Shown piece by piece: positions 8,647 through 16,209 of a stretch of 20,235 nucleotides of DNA. The translations under genes and the position numbers were made by a program. The stretch spans positions 1-20,235 of the IMG/VR virus record IMGVR_UViG_3300010354_000893. One strand, 5' to 3'. Source of the stretch: a virus. The notes under the pieces are model-generated. The model was not told where the DNA came from, did not search any database, and saw nothing but the letters and a program-made list of their open reading frames with translations. Positions within the stretch are counted from its first letter, which is position 1; every line of letters starts with the position of its first letter.

Positions 8647-9490
8647 TCACGTCCATCGGCATATCCATTACCTTGGTTTCGCCGGTTGTTTCCGAGGTAA
8701 ATACAAATGTCATATCTAAATCTGGAGTGACTTTTTTAATCTGATCACGTAATGCTCTTGAATCCATTGCGAGAAGTTCATTATCGACAAAATTATTAAT
8801 AGTAGTCGTATCAGATTTACCATCAACTGAAGTAATTAAGTTTTTCAATCTAGTGGTAAGTTCTTTATCGATACCAGTATTCTTTGTTAATTTTGCATAT
8901 CCCTTAAGATCATCCTTAATCTTTTTCTCTAATCCATGGGTGAGCAACCTGAACGTAATTGTTCTTTTAGAAGCCGGTAAGACGAACGTAAATTCATTTT
9001 GTCCATTGGCGATAGACTCATAATCATATTCTTTTGGCTCAATTGTAGTTAAGTCAATAACTACCTTTTGCTTATTGTCAGAAAAAGGATCTTGAACCTC
9101 AACTGCATACTCTTTACCGTATCCTAAAATACGAGCTGCGAGCATAATTGCATTTTTATCACATACAAGCAAGTCGTCGTAATTAATTTTAGATACAATC
9201 ATACTTTGAAATAGTTTATCTAATACTACTCCTTGTTTAATAAGATTTGCAGAAGTAAGAATATCTTCTTCTCTTGCAGTCATATACTTCATTTCAACTT
9301 GCCCAGAAGCCAATGGATTATCTTTTGGATATAATAATCCTTTAGTAGGAAGATCTACAATTTCCGTTGGAAAATTATATTTCTTTACTTCTTCTTGTTT
9401 GAAATTTTGTAGGGCTGCTGCCTTAAGGGCTGCGTCCGACATTTCTTCTGCCGGAGATTTTTTAGGATAATTGTCATCAACTAATGCCAT
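8624..9490 (-). CDS. T4 gp26-like baseplate-hub / tail assembly chaperone
   Basis: The 288-residue product carries the signatures of the T4 gp26-type baseplate protein family: LPTKGLLYP at 47-55 and VEMKYMTAREEDIL at 65-78, followed by a mixed alpha/beta domain. T4 gp26 is about 208 residues. In T4, gp26 and gp51 act in central baseplate-hub assembly. In many other tailed phages the gene pair before the tape measure encodes chaperones that bind it. The gene lies between tail tube and tape measure, as expected. It begins after AGAGAA and an AT-rich box that follows a terminator. It ends in SFFWPNS, encoded by AGC TTT TTT TGG CCC AAC TCC TGA, which is the candidate recoding site leading into the gp51-like frame. 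Confidence 0.85.
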   Translation of the reverse strand: MALVDDNYPKKSPAEEMSDAALKAAALQNFKQEEVKKYNFPTEIVDLPTKGLLYPKDNPLASGQVEMKYMTAREEDILTSANLIKQGVVLDKLFQSMIVSKINYDDLLVCDKNAIMLAARILGYGKEYAVEVQDPFSDNKQKVVIDLTTIEPKEYDYESIANGQNEFTFVLPASKRTITFRLLTHGLEKKIKDDLKGYAKLTKNTGIDKELTTRLKNLITSVDGKSDTTTINNFVDNELLAMDSRALRDQIKKVTPDLDMTFVFTSETTGETKVMDMPMDVSFFWPNS

Positions 9491-9518
9491 AACGTTTTCT
9501 CTTTTTTTAATTGGTTTA

Positions 9519-9532
9519 TTTAATATAAATAT
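9519..9532 (-). promoter_or_regulatory. AT-rich late-promoter-like box upstream of the gp26-like gene
   Basis: Minus strand ATATTTATATTAAA, 28 nt before the start at 9490 and just downstream of the terminator at 9543-9568. This terminator-box-gene order suggests a new transcript begins here. Confidence 0.55.
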
Positions 9533-9542
9533 ACGGATAGTA

Positions 9543-9568
9543 AAAAACTCCTAATTTAAAGGAGTCTT
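9543..9568 (-). terminator. Rho-independent terminator after the tail tube gene
   Basis: On the minus strand ACTCCT, a 7-nt loop (TTAAATT) and AGGAGT form a 6-bp stem followed by a run of T. It lies about 30 nt after the tail-tube stop codon, placing the tube gene in its own transcription unit or attenuating read-through into the gp26-like gene. Confidence 0.75.
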
Positions 9569-9598
9569 TTACATTTATATTTTTATGATTACTTACTA

Positions 9599-10087
9599 TT
9601 AGAATTGTAAGATAGCGTAATCGTATTTAATAGTTAAACTGATGTTAATCGCATCTTCCGTAGCCCAATCAAAATCACCGAACTGCGCAGCACCGATATA
9701 AGCACCTTTTAAAGTCCACTCTTCAACCTTATCACCTACAGGTCCTAATACGTTAAAGGTAATATCTTTCTTATAAAAGTCAGAGTAACCATCGCGACCG
9801 GTAACTGATTCGTGAGATAAACGAACCCACTCCATTACTGCCTGTGCACCGGAAGGAACGATAGGATCATAAAGAGTAACGGTAACGTCATCCCAACGAC
9901 CTTTTCCTTTAAGTTTTCTTTCAACGTTAATATGATCTAATACTACATCGCCAAATGTAATACTTGGACGGCCTGAAGCTTTAACTAGGTATGCAGGGAT
10001 ACCTTCGATATACATAATGAACCTGTTGGCTACTTTTGGTTCAAATGCTGTAAACATTATTTCTGTAGGGTCAATTAATTCTGCCAT
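9599..10087 (-). CDS. Tail tube protein, T4 gp19 type
   Basis: The 162-residue product matches T4 gp19 (163 residues) in length and in organisation. It starts with an N-terminal segment containing EPKVANRFIMYIEGIPAYLV, which is the start of the tube fold. A central beta stretch follows with the RWDDVTVTLYDPI motif, and the C-terminus contains LKGAYIGAAQFGDFDW and an alternating hydrophobic strand. The protein stacks as hexamers to form the inner tube that the sheath surrounds and through which DNA passes. The start at 10087 is preceded by AAAAGGAAATAAA, a good Shine-Dalgarno sequence. The gene has its own AT box upstream and a terminator downstream, consistent with the high expression needed for a many-copy protein. 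Confidence 0.95.
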   Translation of the reverse strand: MAELIDPTEIMFTAFEPKVANRFIMYIEGIPAYLVKASGRPSITFGDVVLDHINVERKLKGKGRWDDVTVTLYDPIVPSGAQAVMEWVRLSHESVTGRDGYSDFYKKDITFNVLGPVGDKVEEWTLKGAYIGAAQFGDFDWATEDAINISLTIKYDYAILQF

Positions 10088-10128
10088 TTTATTTCCTTTT
10101 ATTAAATACCCAAATAGGTACTTTTTAA

Positions 10129-10142
10129 TTTAATATAAATAT
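10129..10142 (-). promoter_or_regulatory. AT-rich late-promoter-like box upstream of the tail tube gene
   Basis: Minus strand ATATTTATATTAAA, 41 nt before the start at 10087, the longest such spacing in the window. The leader between box and gene is unusually long and contains a weak TACC/GGTA pairing. Confidence 0.55.
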
Positions 10143-10162
10143 TCGTTTGGTTACAAAAAAAT

Positions 10163-10651
10163 TTATTTCGTAGCCATTTTAGATACTTTTTCTTTTTCTT
10201 TTTGAAGATCTGCAATCTTTTTTTGTAATGGTTCTGATTTTTTTGCAACATCAGATTTCAATTTAGCGACTTGACCTTGTAAATCCGATACTTGATTTTC
10301 TAGATCTGCTTTCTTTTCTTCTTTTTCTGCGTCTGTCAATTCATTTATAATTAAGTTTCTTATATATTCTCTTAATTTAGTTTCCTGTACAGATTCAGAA
10401 CGAGCAGGAACTTTCTGACCTTGCGGTGCTTGAGGTCTTGTAGGACTTTGAGCATCTACTTTAGGTTCGGTAGCTTGTGGAGTAGGTTCAGCAGTATTTT
10501 GATTTACATAAGAAGAAAGCTTTCCAAGTAACCCCGTAAATTTAGCGTTTAATTTCTGGGCAACGGGGTCTGTAGAAAACATTTCTGTTTTCTGCAATAC
10601 TCTGGTAAGCTTCTTTATTCTATCTAATATTACTTGAGCTTCACTCGCCAT
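10163..10651 (-). CDS. Coiled-coil protein of unknown function between sheath and tube genes
   Basis: The 162-residue product has three parts. Residues 1-50 are helical. Residues 53-90 are a Pro/Gln/Thr-rich linker (EPTPQATEPKVDAQSPTRPQ). Residues 91-162 are a helix that becomes a lysine/glutamate-rich coiled coil (DLENQVSDLQGQVAKLKSDV). Residues 93-105 (LREYIRNLIINEL) share a spaced motif with the N-terminus of the 105-residue protein at 8346-8029. I do not recognise a family. Its place between sheath and tube suggests a tail-assembly or minor virion protein. The start has AAAAGGA upstream and an AT box 10 nt from the ATG, and a terminator separates it from the sheath gene before it. Confidence 0.8.
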   Translation of the reverse strand: MASEAQVILDRIKKLTRVLQKTEMFSTDPVAQKLNAKFTGLLGKLSSYVNQNTAEPTPQATEPKVDAQSPTRPQAPQGQKVPARSESVQETKLREYIRNLIINELTDAEKEEKKADLENQVSDLQGQVAKLKSDVAKKSEPLQKKIADLQKEKEKVSKMATK

Positions 10652-10661
10652 TTAAAATTCC

Positions 10662-10675
10662 TTTTATATAAATAT
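10662..10675 (-). promoter_or_regulatory. AT-rich late-promoter-like box upstream of the coiled-coil gene
   Basis: Minus strand ATATTTATATAAAA runs directly into the Shine-Dalgarno sequence AAAAGGA, 10 nt before the start at 10651. It lies immediately after the terminator at 10685-10720. Confidence 0.55.
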
Positions 10676-10684
10676 GTTGATGAT

Positions 10685-10720
10685 ACAAAAAGAAAGGGGA
10701 ACTTTCGCTCCCCTTCCCCA
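10685..10720 (-). terminator. Rho-independent terminator after the 873-residue sheath gene
   Basis: On the minus strand AAGGGGA (10715-10709) pairs with TCCCCTT (10700-10694) across an 8-nt loop, followed by TCTTTTT. An alternative pairing using the neighbouring GGGGAA is possible. It lies 26 nt after the stop codon. Confidence 0.85.
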
Positions 10721-10740
10721 ATCAATTAAAAATCTAAAAA

Positions 10741-13362
10741 TTAAGCACCAAATGTTGCTCCGGTTGGTAAAATATTGAAATCAATAATAATGAATTCTGC
10801 AGTTCTGGTCGGCTGTAAATAAATCTGACCATACATAATATTTCTGTCAATTAAATCAGGCGTATTATTAGTGTCATCCATTACTACTTTGAAAGCATAT
10901 ACACCGCTTCTTTGTTGAACTGATTCCATATATGGGTTAACGATATTTAAGAATCTGTTACGAGTTGCTGATGTATTTTGCTCAAATACTAAATACTGGG
11001 TAGCTGATGCAATAAACTTCTTAAGCGCGATTAATAAACGGCGAACGTTAATTCTATCTAATGCTGAAGGTTTAGCTTGCAATGTTTTCTGACCCCATAC
11101 CGTAATACCTTGACCAGGTAATGTAGCGATAGGATTAACTCGACCATCATATAAAGTATCAATTTCTGTTCTTGATAATCTTGAATATGCATCTACTACA
11201 TTTGGTAATGTACCACGATTTAAACCTGCAGGAGCGAACCATTGTTCACCTACCTTATCATTATAAGCTAATACTCCCGGCATAACTACTGAAGGCGGTA
11301 CCCAAAGTGGTTTGGTTGTATTTGCATCTATAATTTTAACCCAAGGATAATAAGTAGCAGCGTAATTTGAATCCCAATCCTGAATAGCATCTACCGTAGC
11401 TTGAGCGGTCGCTTCTAATCCCGTAGCGTCAAATATAAAGAATGTATCACCTCTGTCTTGTGCCACTTGTTCTGCATAAGAAACAATAGCCGGATGTAAT
11501 AAATAAACTAATCCAGGGCACACGAGCAAATTAATATCCACGCTCGTTGCAGAACCTACTGCATCAATACCATATTTAAATGCTAAATATCCGTCCGATG
11601 TAGAAGTATTTACATTAAATCCTTGAGTATTTGTAGCAGTTATATTCGCACCAGTTAAAAGTTCTTTATTTGGATATGAACCATCAAATCCGAATTGGAA
11701 TGGAACTATAAATTTACGCGACTCGATATTTGTTGCAGAAGTTAAGCCGATAGCTATTTCTGCTCCTGCTGATGCATTTTGCGTATAATTTGATAATAAA
11801 AAGTTTTTATTAATTCCGGTTGTAGCATCGTTAGGAACTGGTTTTAAATAATTTAAATTATCATTAGTACTAAAATCATAATCAAATCCGAAATAAACTT
11901 TCTTGTTATAAACTCCATTTGAATCTAATTGATTAGATTTATATTTAGCAATAGGAAATGCATTAACCAATATTTGCGTATTACCATTAATATCGAGCGT
12001 AGACCCTGAATACAAATGAAGCGGTAATGTAGCATATAACGATTCAAAGCCAAATGGAACAAGCGCGGTTGAATATGAACCGCGCGATACTTTCGTATCT
12101 ACTTCAACGCGAATATATTTTGATTTATTGTCATAATCACCAGTAACTACGGCTCTTAAATTATCAGTATCAAAATAACGGTATCTGTCACCTATTTTCT
12201 TACCAATATAATTTTTAGAGGTAGGATCTAAATTACATTGAGTAAATGTTTCAAGAATAGTAGGTCTTACGTCAGAATCAATCGTCGTAAATGGCGATCC
12301 AGGAATTAATGATTGATCAACAGCTCTTACTACAACTGTAAAGTCTCCGTATTCTGTTCCCGGTACTGTGCCGGCAGCGCGAATATTTGAAATACCTACT
12401 TTAACTTCATAGTTAGCATTAGAACCTTCTGACAATGTATGAAATTTAAATAATTTATTATTAACCCCATTAACTGTTTGAGAAATAATCCAAGGGGTAG
12501 ATGCATAAGTATGATATTGTCCCGAAGCACCCGTTCTTCTATCGCCGGAAAATACGATAGATGCAGATACTGTACCTGCTACCGATGCAGTAGGTAGTGA
12601 AACAAATAATGAATTAAGCCCTGCAGATCCCGAATATAAACTTGATATCCCGTTAGACGCAGTGCCGCCATATGTATACTGAAACGTATTATACAAATAT
12701 ACAGGATCGGTAGATGTCATCGGAGTCGTACCAAATACTTTAGTAAAGTAATTATTATCGGTACGAAGTAATCCGTTAATCGTATATGAGGAATTAGTAG
12801 ATCCTGATCCTGATATCGATAATGTAATCGATGAAGAGAAATCTGCTGCTACGTTAACTGTATATGAACTATTATCATCATTAAAAAACTTCGTTGGATT
12901 TGATATAGTATAAAATCCTGAATTCGTTTGTTTTTTAGTTGGATGTAACGTAAACAATAATTGACTAGAAGCTCCGTATTGCAGTGCTTCTGCATTAGTA
13001 TATAATCCCGTAGCAGCTAAACTATTAGATACAGAAGCCCGTACCTTAGCCGATCCTGATGCATATACTGCTACTAAGCCTGTATTAAGTGCATAACCTT
13101 CTGACGGCATAATACGTACTACAGTAGCTCTACCACCGTTAGTTACATATTCTTTAACCGCATAAGGCATATAATAATTTGCATTGGTTTTTCCGAATAT
13201 CGTTTCGAATTCCGTAAATGAATTAAGTGCAGTGGGTACGAAAGCAGGTCCTTTTGTTGCGGCACCTACAAACGCTCCACCTATTTGAGCGACGCCCGCG
13301 GGAAGGAATGATAAGTCCTTTTCATTCGTAAATACACCCGGGCTAACTATTTTTTCTGCCAT
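10741..13362 (-). CDS. Tail sheath protein, copy A (873 residues)
   Basis: This protein is a contractile sheath subunit of the T4 gp18 type. The N-terminus (SPGVFTNEKDLSFLPAGVAQ, then GAFVGAATKGPAFVPT and an FGKTN segment) is the typical sheath start. The C-terminal 230 residues hold the conserved core, including LWVPPSVVMPGVLAYNDKVG, DGRVNPIATLPGQGITVWGQ and ALDRINVRRLLIALKKFI. Phage T4 gp18 has 659 residues, so extra surface domains (about residues 105-310 and 410-620) are inserted between the conserved ends. It polymerises around the tube and contracts on infection. It is a paralogue of the gene at 15876-13453: the last 100 residues are almost identical, while the inserted regions differ in length and sequence. 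The start at 13362 follows TTTAGGAGAACA. Confidence 0.96.
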   Translation of the reverse strand: MAEKIVSPGVFTNEKDLSFLPAGVAQIGGAFVGAATKGPAFVPTALNSFTEFETIFGKTNANYYMPYAVKEYVTNGGRATVVRIMPSEGYALNTGLVAVYASGSAKVRASVSNSLAATGLYTNAEALQYGASSQLLFTLHPTKKQTNSGFYTISNPTKFFNDDNSSYTVNVAADFSSSITLSISGSGSTNSSYTINGLLRTDNNYFTKVFGTTPMTSTDPVYLYNTFQYTYGGTASNGISSLYSGSAGLNSLFVSLPTASVAGTVSASIVFSGDRRTGASGQYHTYASTPWIISQTVNGVNNKLFKFHTLSEGSNANYEVKVGISNIRAAGTVPGTEYGDFTVVVRAVDQSLIPGSPFTTIDSDVRPTILETFTQCNLDPTSKNYIGKKIGDRYRYFDTDNLRAVVTGDYDNKSKYIRVEVDTKVSRGSYSTALVPFGFESLYATLPLHLYSGSTLDINGNTQILVNAFPIAKYKSNQLDSNGVYNKKVYFGFDYDFSTNDNLNYLKPVPNDATTGINKNFLLSNYTQNASAGAEIAIGLTSATNIESRKFIVPFQFGFDGSYPNKELLTGANITATNTQGFNVNTSTSDGYLAFKYGIDAVGSATSVDINLLVCPGLVYLLHPAIVSYAEQVAQDRGDTFFIFDATGLEATAQATVDAIQDWDSNYAATYYPWVKIIDANTTKPLWVPPSVVMPGVLAYNDKVGEQWFAPAGLNRGTLPNVVDAYSRLSRTEIDTLYDGRVNPIATLPGQGITVWGQKTLQAKPSALDRINVRRLLIALKKFIASATQYLVFEQNTSATRNRFLNIVNPYMESVQQRSGVYAFKVVMDDTNNTPDLIDRNIMYGQIYLQPTRTAEFIIIDFNILPTGATFGA

Positions 13363-13382
13363 TGTTCTCCTAAATTAAGATT
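13350..13382 (-). repeat. Duplicated 33-bp leader/start region (copy A)
   Basis: A 33-bp stretch covering the ribosome binding site AGGAGAA, the start codon and the first codons of sheath copy A is identical to 15864-15896 of copy B. The upstream AT boxes differ, so identity ends just before the promoter-like element. Confidence 0.9.
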
Positions 13383-13386
13383 TTAT

Positions 13387-13396
13387 ATATAATTAT
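13387..13396 (-). promoter_or_regulatory. Degenerate AT-rich box upstream of sheath copy A
   Basis: Minus strand ATAATTATAT differs at one position from the ATATTTATAT core, 24 nt before the start at 13362. It follows the strong terminator at 13409-13435. As the weakest match among the nine boxes it may drive lower expression of this copy. Confidence 0.4.
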
Positions 13397-13408
13397 GTTG
13401 TTACGACA

Positions 13409-13435
13409 CAAAAAAAAGGGGCCGAAGCCCCTTTT
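13409..13435 (-). terminator. Strong rho-independent terminator between the two sheath genes
   Basis: The minus strand reads AAAAGGGGC-TTCG-GCCCC followed by eight T. This is a perfect stem closed by a stable UUCG tetraloop, with an A-tract facing the U-tract so that it could also act from the other strand. It lies about 20 nt after the stop of sheath copy B and separates the two paralogues. Confidence 0.92.
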
Positions 13436-13452
13436 GTAAATTAAATTTAATA

Positions 13453-15876
13453 TTATGCACCGAATGTCGCACCGGTAGGTAGAATATTGAAATCAATAAT
13501 GATAAATTCTGCCGTACGAGTAGGTTGCAAATAAATTTGACCATACATAATATTACGATCAATAAGATCCGGTGTATTATTTGTATCATCCATTACAACT
13601 TTAAATGCATAAATACCTTGTCTCTGCTGAACTGATTCCATATAAGGATTTACAATATTCAAGAATCTATTTCTGGTTGCAGAAGTATTTTGTTCGAATA
13701 CAAGATATTGAGATGCAGAAGCAATAAACTTCTTAAGTGCGATAAGCAATCTACGTACATTGATACGATCTAATGCACTAGGTTTAGCTTGAAGTGTCTT
13801 TTGACCCCATACTGCAAATCCGATATTCGGAATAGTTGCAATAGGATTAACTCGACCATCATATAAAGTATCGATATCTGTTCTATTTAAACGTACATAA
13901 GCGTCATTAACTGCTAAACCACCTCTGTTAAGGCCTGCAGGAGCGAACCACTGCTCTCCTACTTTATCATTAAATGCAAGTACGCCTGGAATAATAACGC
14001 TAGGCGGAACCCATAATGGACGAGTGGTATTAGCATCGGTTATCTTAACCCATGGATAATAAGTAGCGGCATAATTTGAATCCCAATCAGCAATTTGATC
14101 TACTGCATTTTGTACGGTAGATTCTAACCCAACTGCATCGAATACAAAGAATGTATCACCTCTGTCTTGAGCAATTTGCTCTGCATAAGAAACCATTGCA
14201 GGATGATATTGATAAATAACTCCCGGTATTACTAATAAATTAATATCTACTGTGGTTGCACTGGATACGGCATCGATTGCTCTTTTATATTGTACATATC
14301 CGTTAGTTGAAGTACTAGAAAAATCATATCCTTGAGAATTTGTAGAGGTAATATCGGCTCCTGTAGATATTACTTTACTAGGATATATACCGTCAAATCC
14401 GAATTGGAATGGAACTATAAATTTACGAGTTTCAACAGACGTTGCGGTCGTTAATCCAATCGATCCGGTATACGAGAATGAAGAATCTTGATTATAATTC
14501 GATAATAAGAATTTAGCATTTGATCCTGTCGTAGCTCCGTTAGGAACTGGTTTTAAATAATTTAAATTATCCGTCGTAGCAAAATCATATTTAAATCCAT
14601 AATGTATTTTCTTGTTATAAACTCCATTTGAATCTGTTTGATTAGTTTGGAATCTTGCTACCGGAAACTCCGTGCCGTTAGGATAAAATGAACTAGATAA
14701 TGTATTCATTAATGCAGAATGCCCAAACGGTACTAATACGGTTGGATATGCCCCATCTTTAACTCTATTATCAATTTCAACACGAATATATTTTGACTTA
14801 TTTGGATAATCGCCCGTTACTACCGTACGTAAATTAGCCGTATCATAATACTCGTATCTGTCACCTATTTTCTTACCAATATAATTTTTAGATGTCGGAT
14901 CTAAATTACATTGAGTAAACGTTTCAAGAATATTTGGTCTTACGTCAGAATCAATAAAATCAAACGGAGATCCTAAAATTAATGATTGATCTACACCACG
15001 AACTGTTACTGTAAAGTCTCCATATTCCGTACCTGGTACTGTACCTGCCGGTCTGATTGTAGATATTGCTACCTTAACTTCATAGTTAGCATTAGAGCCT
15101 TCAGATATTGTATGAAACTTAAATAATTCGTAATTCGTATTATTTGTAGTTTGAGAAATAATCCAAGGGGTAGATGCATAAGTATGACCCGCACCGGATT
15201 GTGTACTTGATCGATCACCGCTAAACGTTATACCACCTACAATAGTTGTAAATGATGTAGCAGTAGCAGTTCCAGATGCAGCTGATGCAGTTACTGGAAA
15301 ATTCATATACAAATATCCGTACTCGTCAGTCGTAGTAGGATTTTGCGGAAATACTTTAGTAATAAAATTATTTGACGTTGAATTTAAACTAGCAGTATAT
15401 ACGGAATTAGCTCCTACAGCACCTGCTAATTTTAATCCTAATGAATCTTGAGTTAATACGGTAGTTGTAGCTGATGTGTCAAATACGTTATTTGCTCCGT
15501 TATAATCTGCAGACCCTGTTACTTTTTGCGTGGGATGAAGTGCAAATAACAATGTATTAATACCACCGTCATTTGCATATACGCCTACAATACCATTTGT
15601 TAATGAATACCCGTCAGAATTCATTACACGTACAACCGTCGCACGTCCGCCGTTGGTTACATATTCTTTAACAGCGTACGGCATATAATAATTTGAATTT
15701 GTTTTACCAAATATAGTTTGGAAGTCAGTAAACGAATTTACTGCTGTGGGTACATACGCCGGTCCTTTGGTTGCCGGTCCTATAAATGCACCACCTATTT
15801 GTGCGATGCCTGCAGGTAAAAACGAAAGATCTTTTTCATTCGTAAATACGCCAGGACTTATGATTTTTTCTGCCAT
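13453..15876 (-). CDS. Tail sheath protein, copy B (807 residues)
   Basis: This is a second T4 gp18-type sheath subunit, placed first in the transcription direction. It shares with copy A the N-terminal 100 residues (MAEKIISPGVFTNEKDLSFL onward), a middle block (TQCNLDPTSKNYIGKKIGDR) and a nearly identical C-terminal 230 residues, including GRVNPIATIPNIGFAVWGQK. Between these lie regions with clear differences: the insert after about residue 110 is shorter than in copy A, which accounts for most of the 66-residue length difference. All conserved core blocks are present, so both copies look functional. The start follows AGGAGAACA, identical to copy A, with a full AT box 29 nt upstream. The gene is followed by a strong UUCG-loop terminator. 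Confidence 0.96.
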   Translation of the reverse strand: MAEKIISPGVFTNEKDLSFLPAGIAQIGGAFIGPATKGPAYVPTAVNSFTDFQTIFGKTNSNYYMPYAVKEYVTNGGRATVVRVMNSDGYSLTNGIVGVYANDGGINTLLFALHPTQKVTGSADYNGANNVFDTSATTTVLTQDSLGLKLAGAVGANSVYTASLNSTSNNFITKVFPQNPTTTDEYGYLYMNFPVTASAASGTATATSFTTIVGGITFSGDRSSTQSGAGHTYASTPWIISQTTNNTNYELFKFHTISEGSNANYEVKVAISTIRPAGTVPGTEYGDFTVTVRGVDQSLILGSPFDFIDSDVRPNILETFTQCNLDPTSKNYIGKKIGDRYEYYDTANLRTVVTGDYPNKSKYIRVEIDNRVKDGAYPTVLVPFGHSALMNTLSSSFYPNGTEFPVARFQTNQTDSNGVYNKKIHYGFKYDFATTDNLNYLKPVPNGATTGSNAKFLLSNYNQDSSFSYTGSIGLTTATSVETRKFIVPFQFGFDGIYPSKVISTGADITSTNSQGYDFSSTSTNGYVQYKRAIDAVSSATTVDINLLVIPGVIYQYHPAMVSYAEQIAQDRGDTFFVFDAVGLESTVQNAVDQIADWDSNYAATYYPWVKITDANTTRPLWVPPSVIIPGVLAFNDKVGEQWFAPAGLNRGGLAVNDAYVRLNRTDIDTLYDGRVNPIATIPNIGFAVWGQKTLQAKPSALDRINVRRLLIALKKFIASASQYLVFEQNTSATRNRFLNIVNPYMESVQQRQGIYAFKVVMDDTNNTPDLIDRNIMYGQIYLQPTRTAEFIIIDFNILPTGATFGA

Positions 15877-15896
15877 TGTTCTCCTAAATTAAGATT
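15864..15896 (-). repeat. Duplicated 33-bp leader/start region (copy B)
   Basis: This stretch is identical to 13350-13382. It includes the Shine-Dalgarno sequence and first codons of sheath copy B and marks the upstream boundary of the preserved duplicated segment. Confidence 0.9.
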
Positions 15897-15905
15897 ATAA
15901 ACTAT

Positions 15906-15915
15906 ATATAAATAT
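15906..15915 (-). promoter_or_regulatory. AT-rich late-promoter-like box upstream of sheath copy B
   Basis: Minus strand ATATTTATAT, 29 nt before the start at 15876. No terminator is visible between this box and the 87-residue gene upstream, so read-through is also possible. Confidence 0.5.
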
Positions 15916-15935
15916 ACTTTATAAACATCAAAATA

Positions 15936-16199
15936 TTAGGAAATGGTACCTGTTTCTAAATTTAATGTACCTTCCCCATATTTTTCGGAAAGCTCTTTTG
16001 ATAAAGTATATTCTTTTTCTTTTAACTCTAAATACTGTTTATCTAAATCTTGTTCTAATTGATCTACTGCATTTAACTGCGTAATTAAATTAAGTTTTTC
16101 AATTTTAATTTGTCCAAATTTAGATGCAATTTCAGTTAAACTATTAGCTAAAGTAGTTACGTTTGCTAATTCTTCTGGTGTTAATTGTTTTTGTTCCAT
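15936..16199 (-). CDS. Small coiled-coil protein of unknown function upstream of sheath genes
   Basis: The 87-residue product is mostly two helices with heptad-like leucines (TTLANSLTEIASKFGQIKIE and LEQDLDKQYLELKEKEYTLS) joined by a short turn, resembling a helical hairpin. It ends in SEKYGEGTLNLETGTIS. I do not recognise a named family. The compact helical-hairpin form and place between tail terminator and sheath suggest a small tail-assembly or sheath-associated factor, but this is inference. The start at 16199 is preceded by AAAAAACGTT, with no strong Shine-Dalgarno sequence, and by an AT box 10 nt upstream. Confidence 0.8.
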   Translation of the reverse strand: MEQKQLTPEELANVTTLANSLTEIASKFGQIKIEKLNLITQLNAVDQLEQDLDKQYLELKEKEYTLSKELSEKYGEGTLNLETGTIS

Positions 16200-16209
16200 A
16201 ACGTTTTTT

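Noticed and set aside
10088-10128. Small TACC/GGTA hairpin in the tail tube leader
   Set aside because: Only four base pairs in an AT-rich leader; too weak to call a regulatory structure.
13401-13589. 62-codon minus-strand frame at the end of sheath copy B
   Set aside because: It overlaps the conserved sheath C-terminus out of frame and runs through the terminator hairpin. The sheath frame is clearly the coding one.
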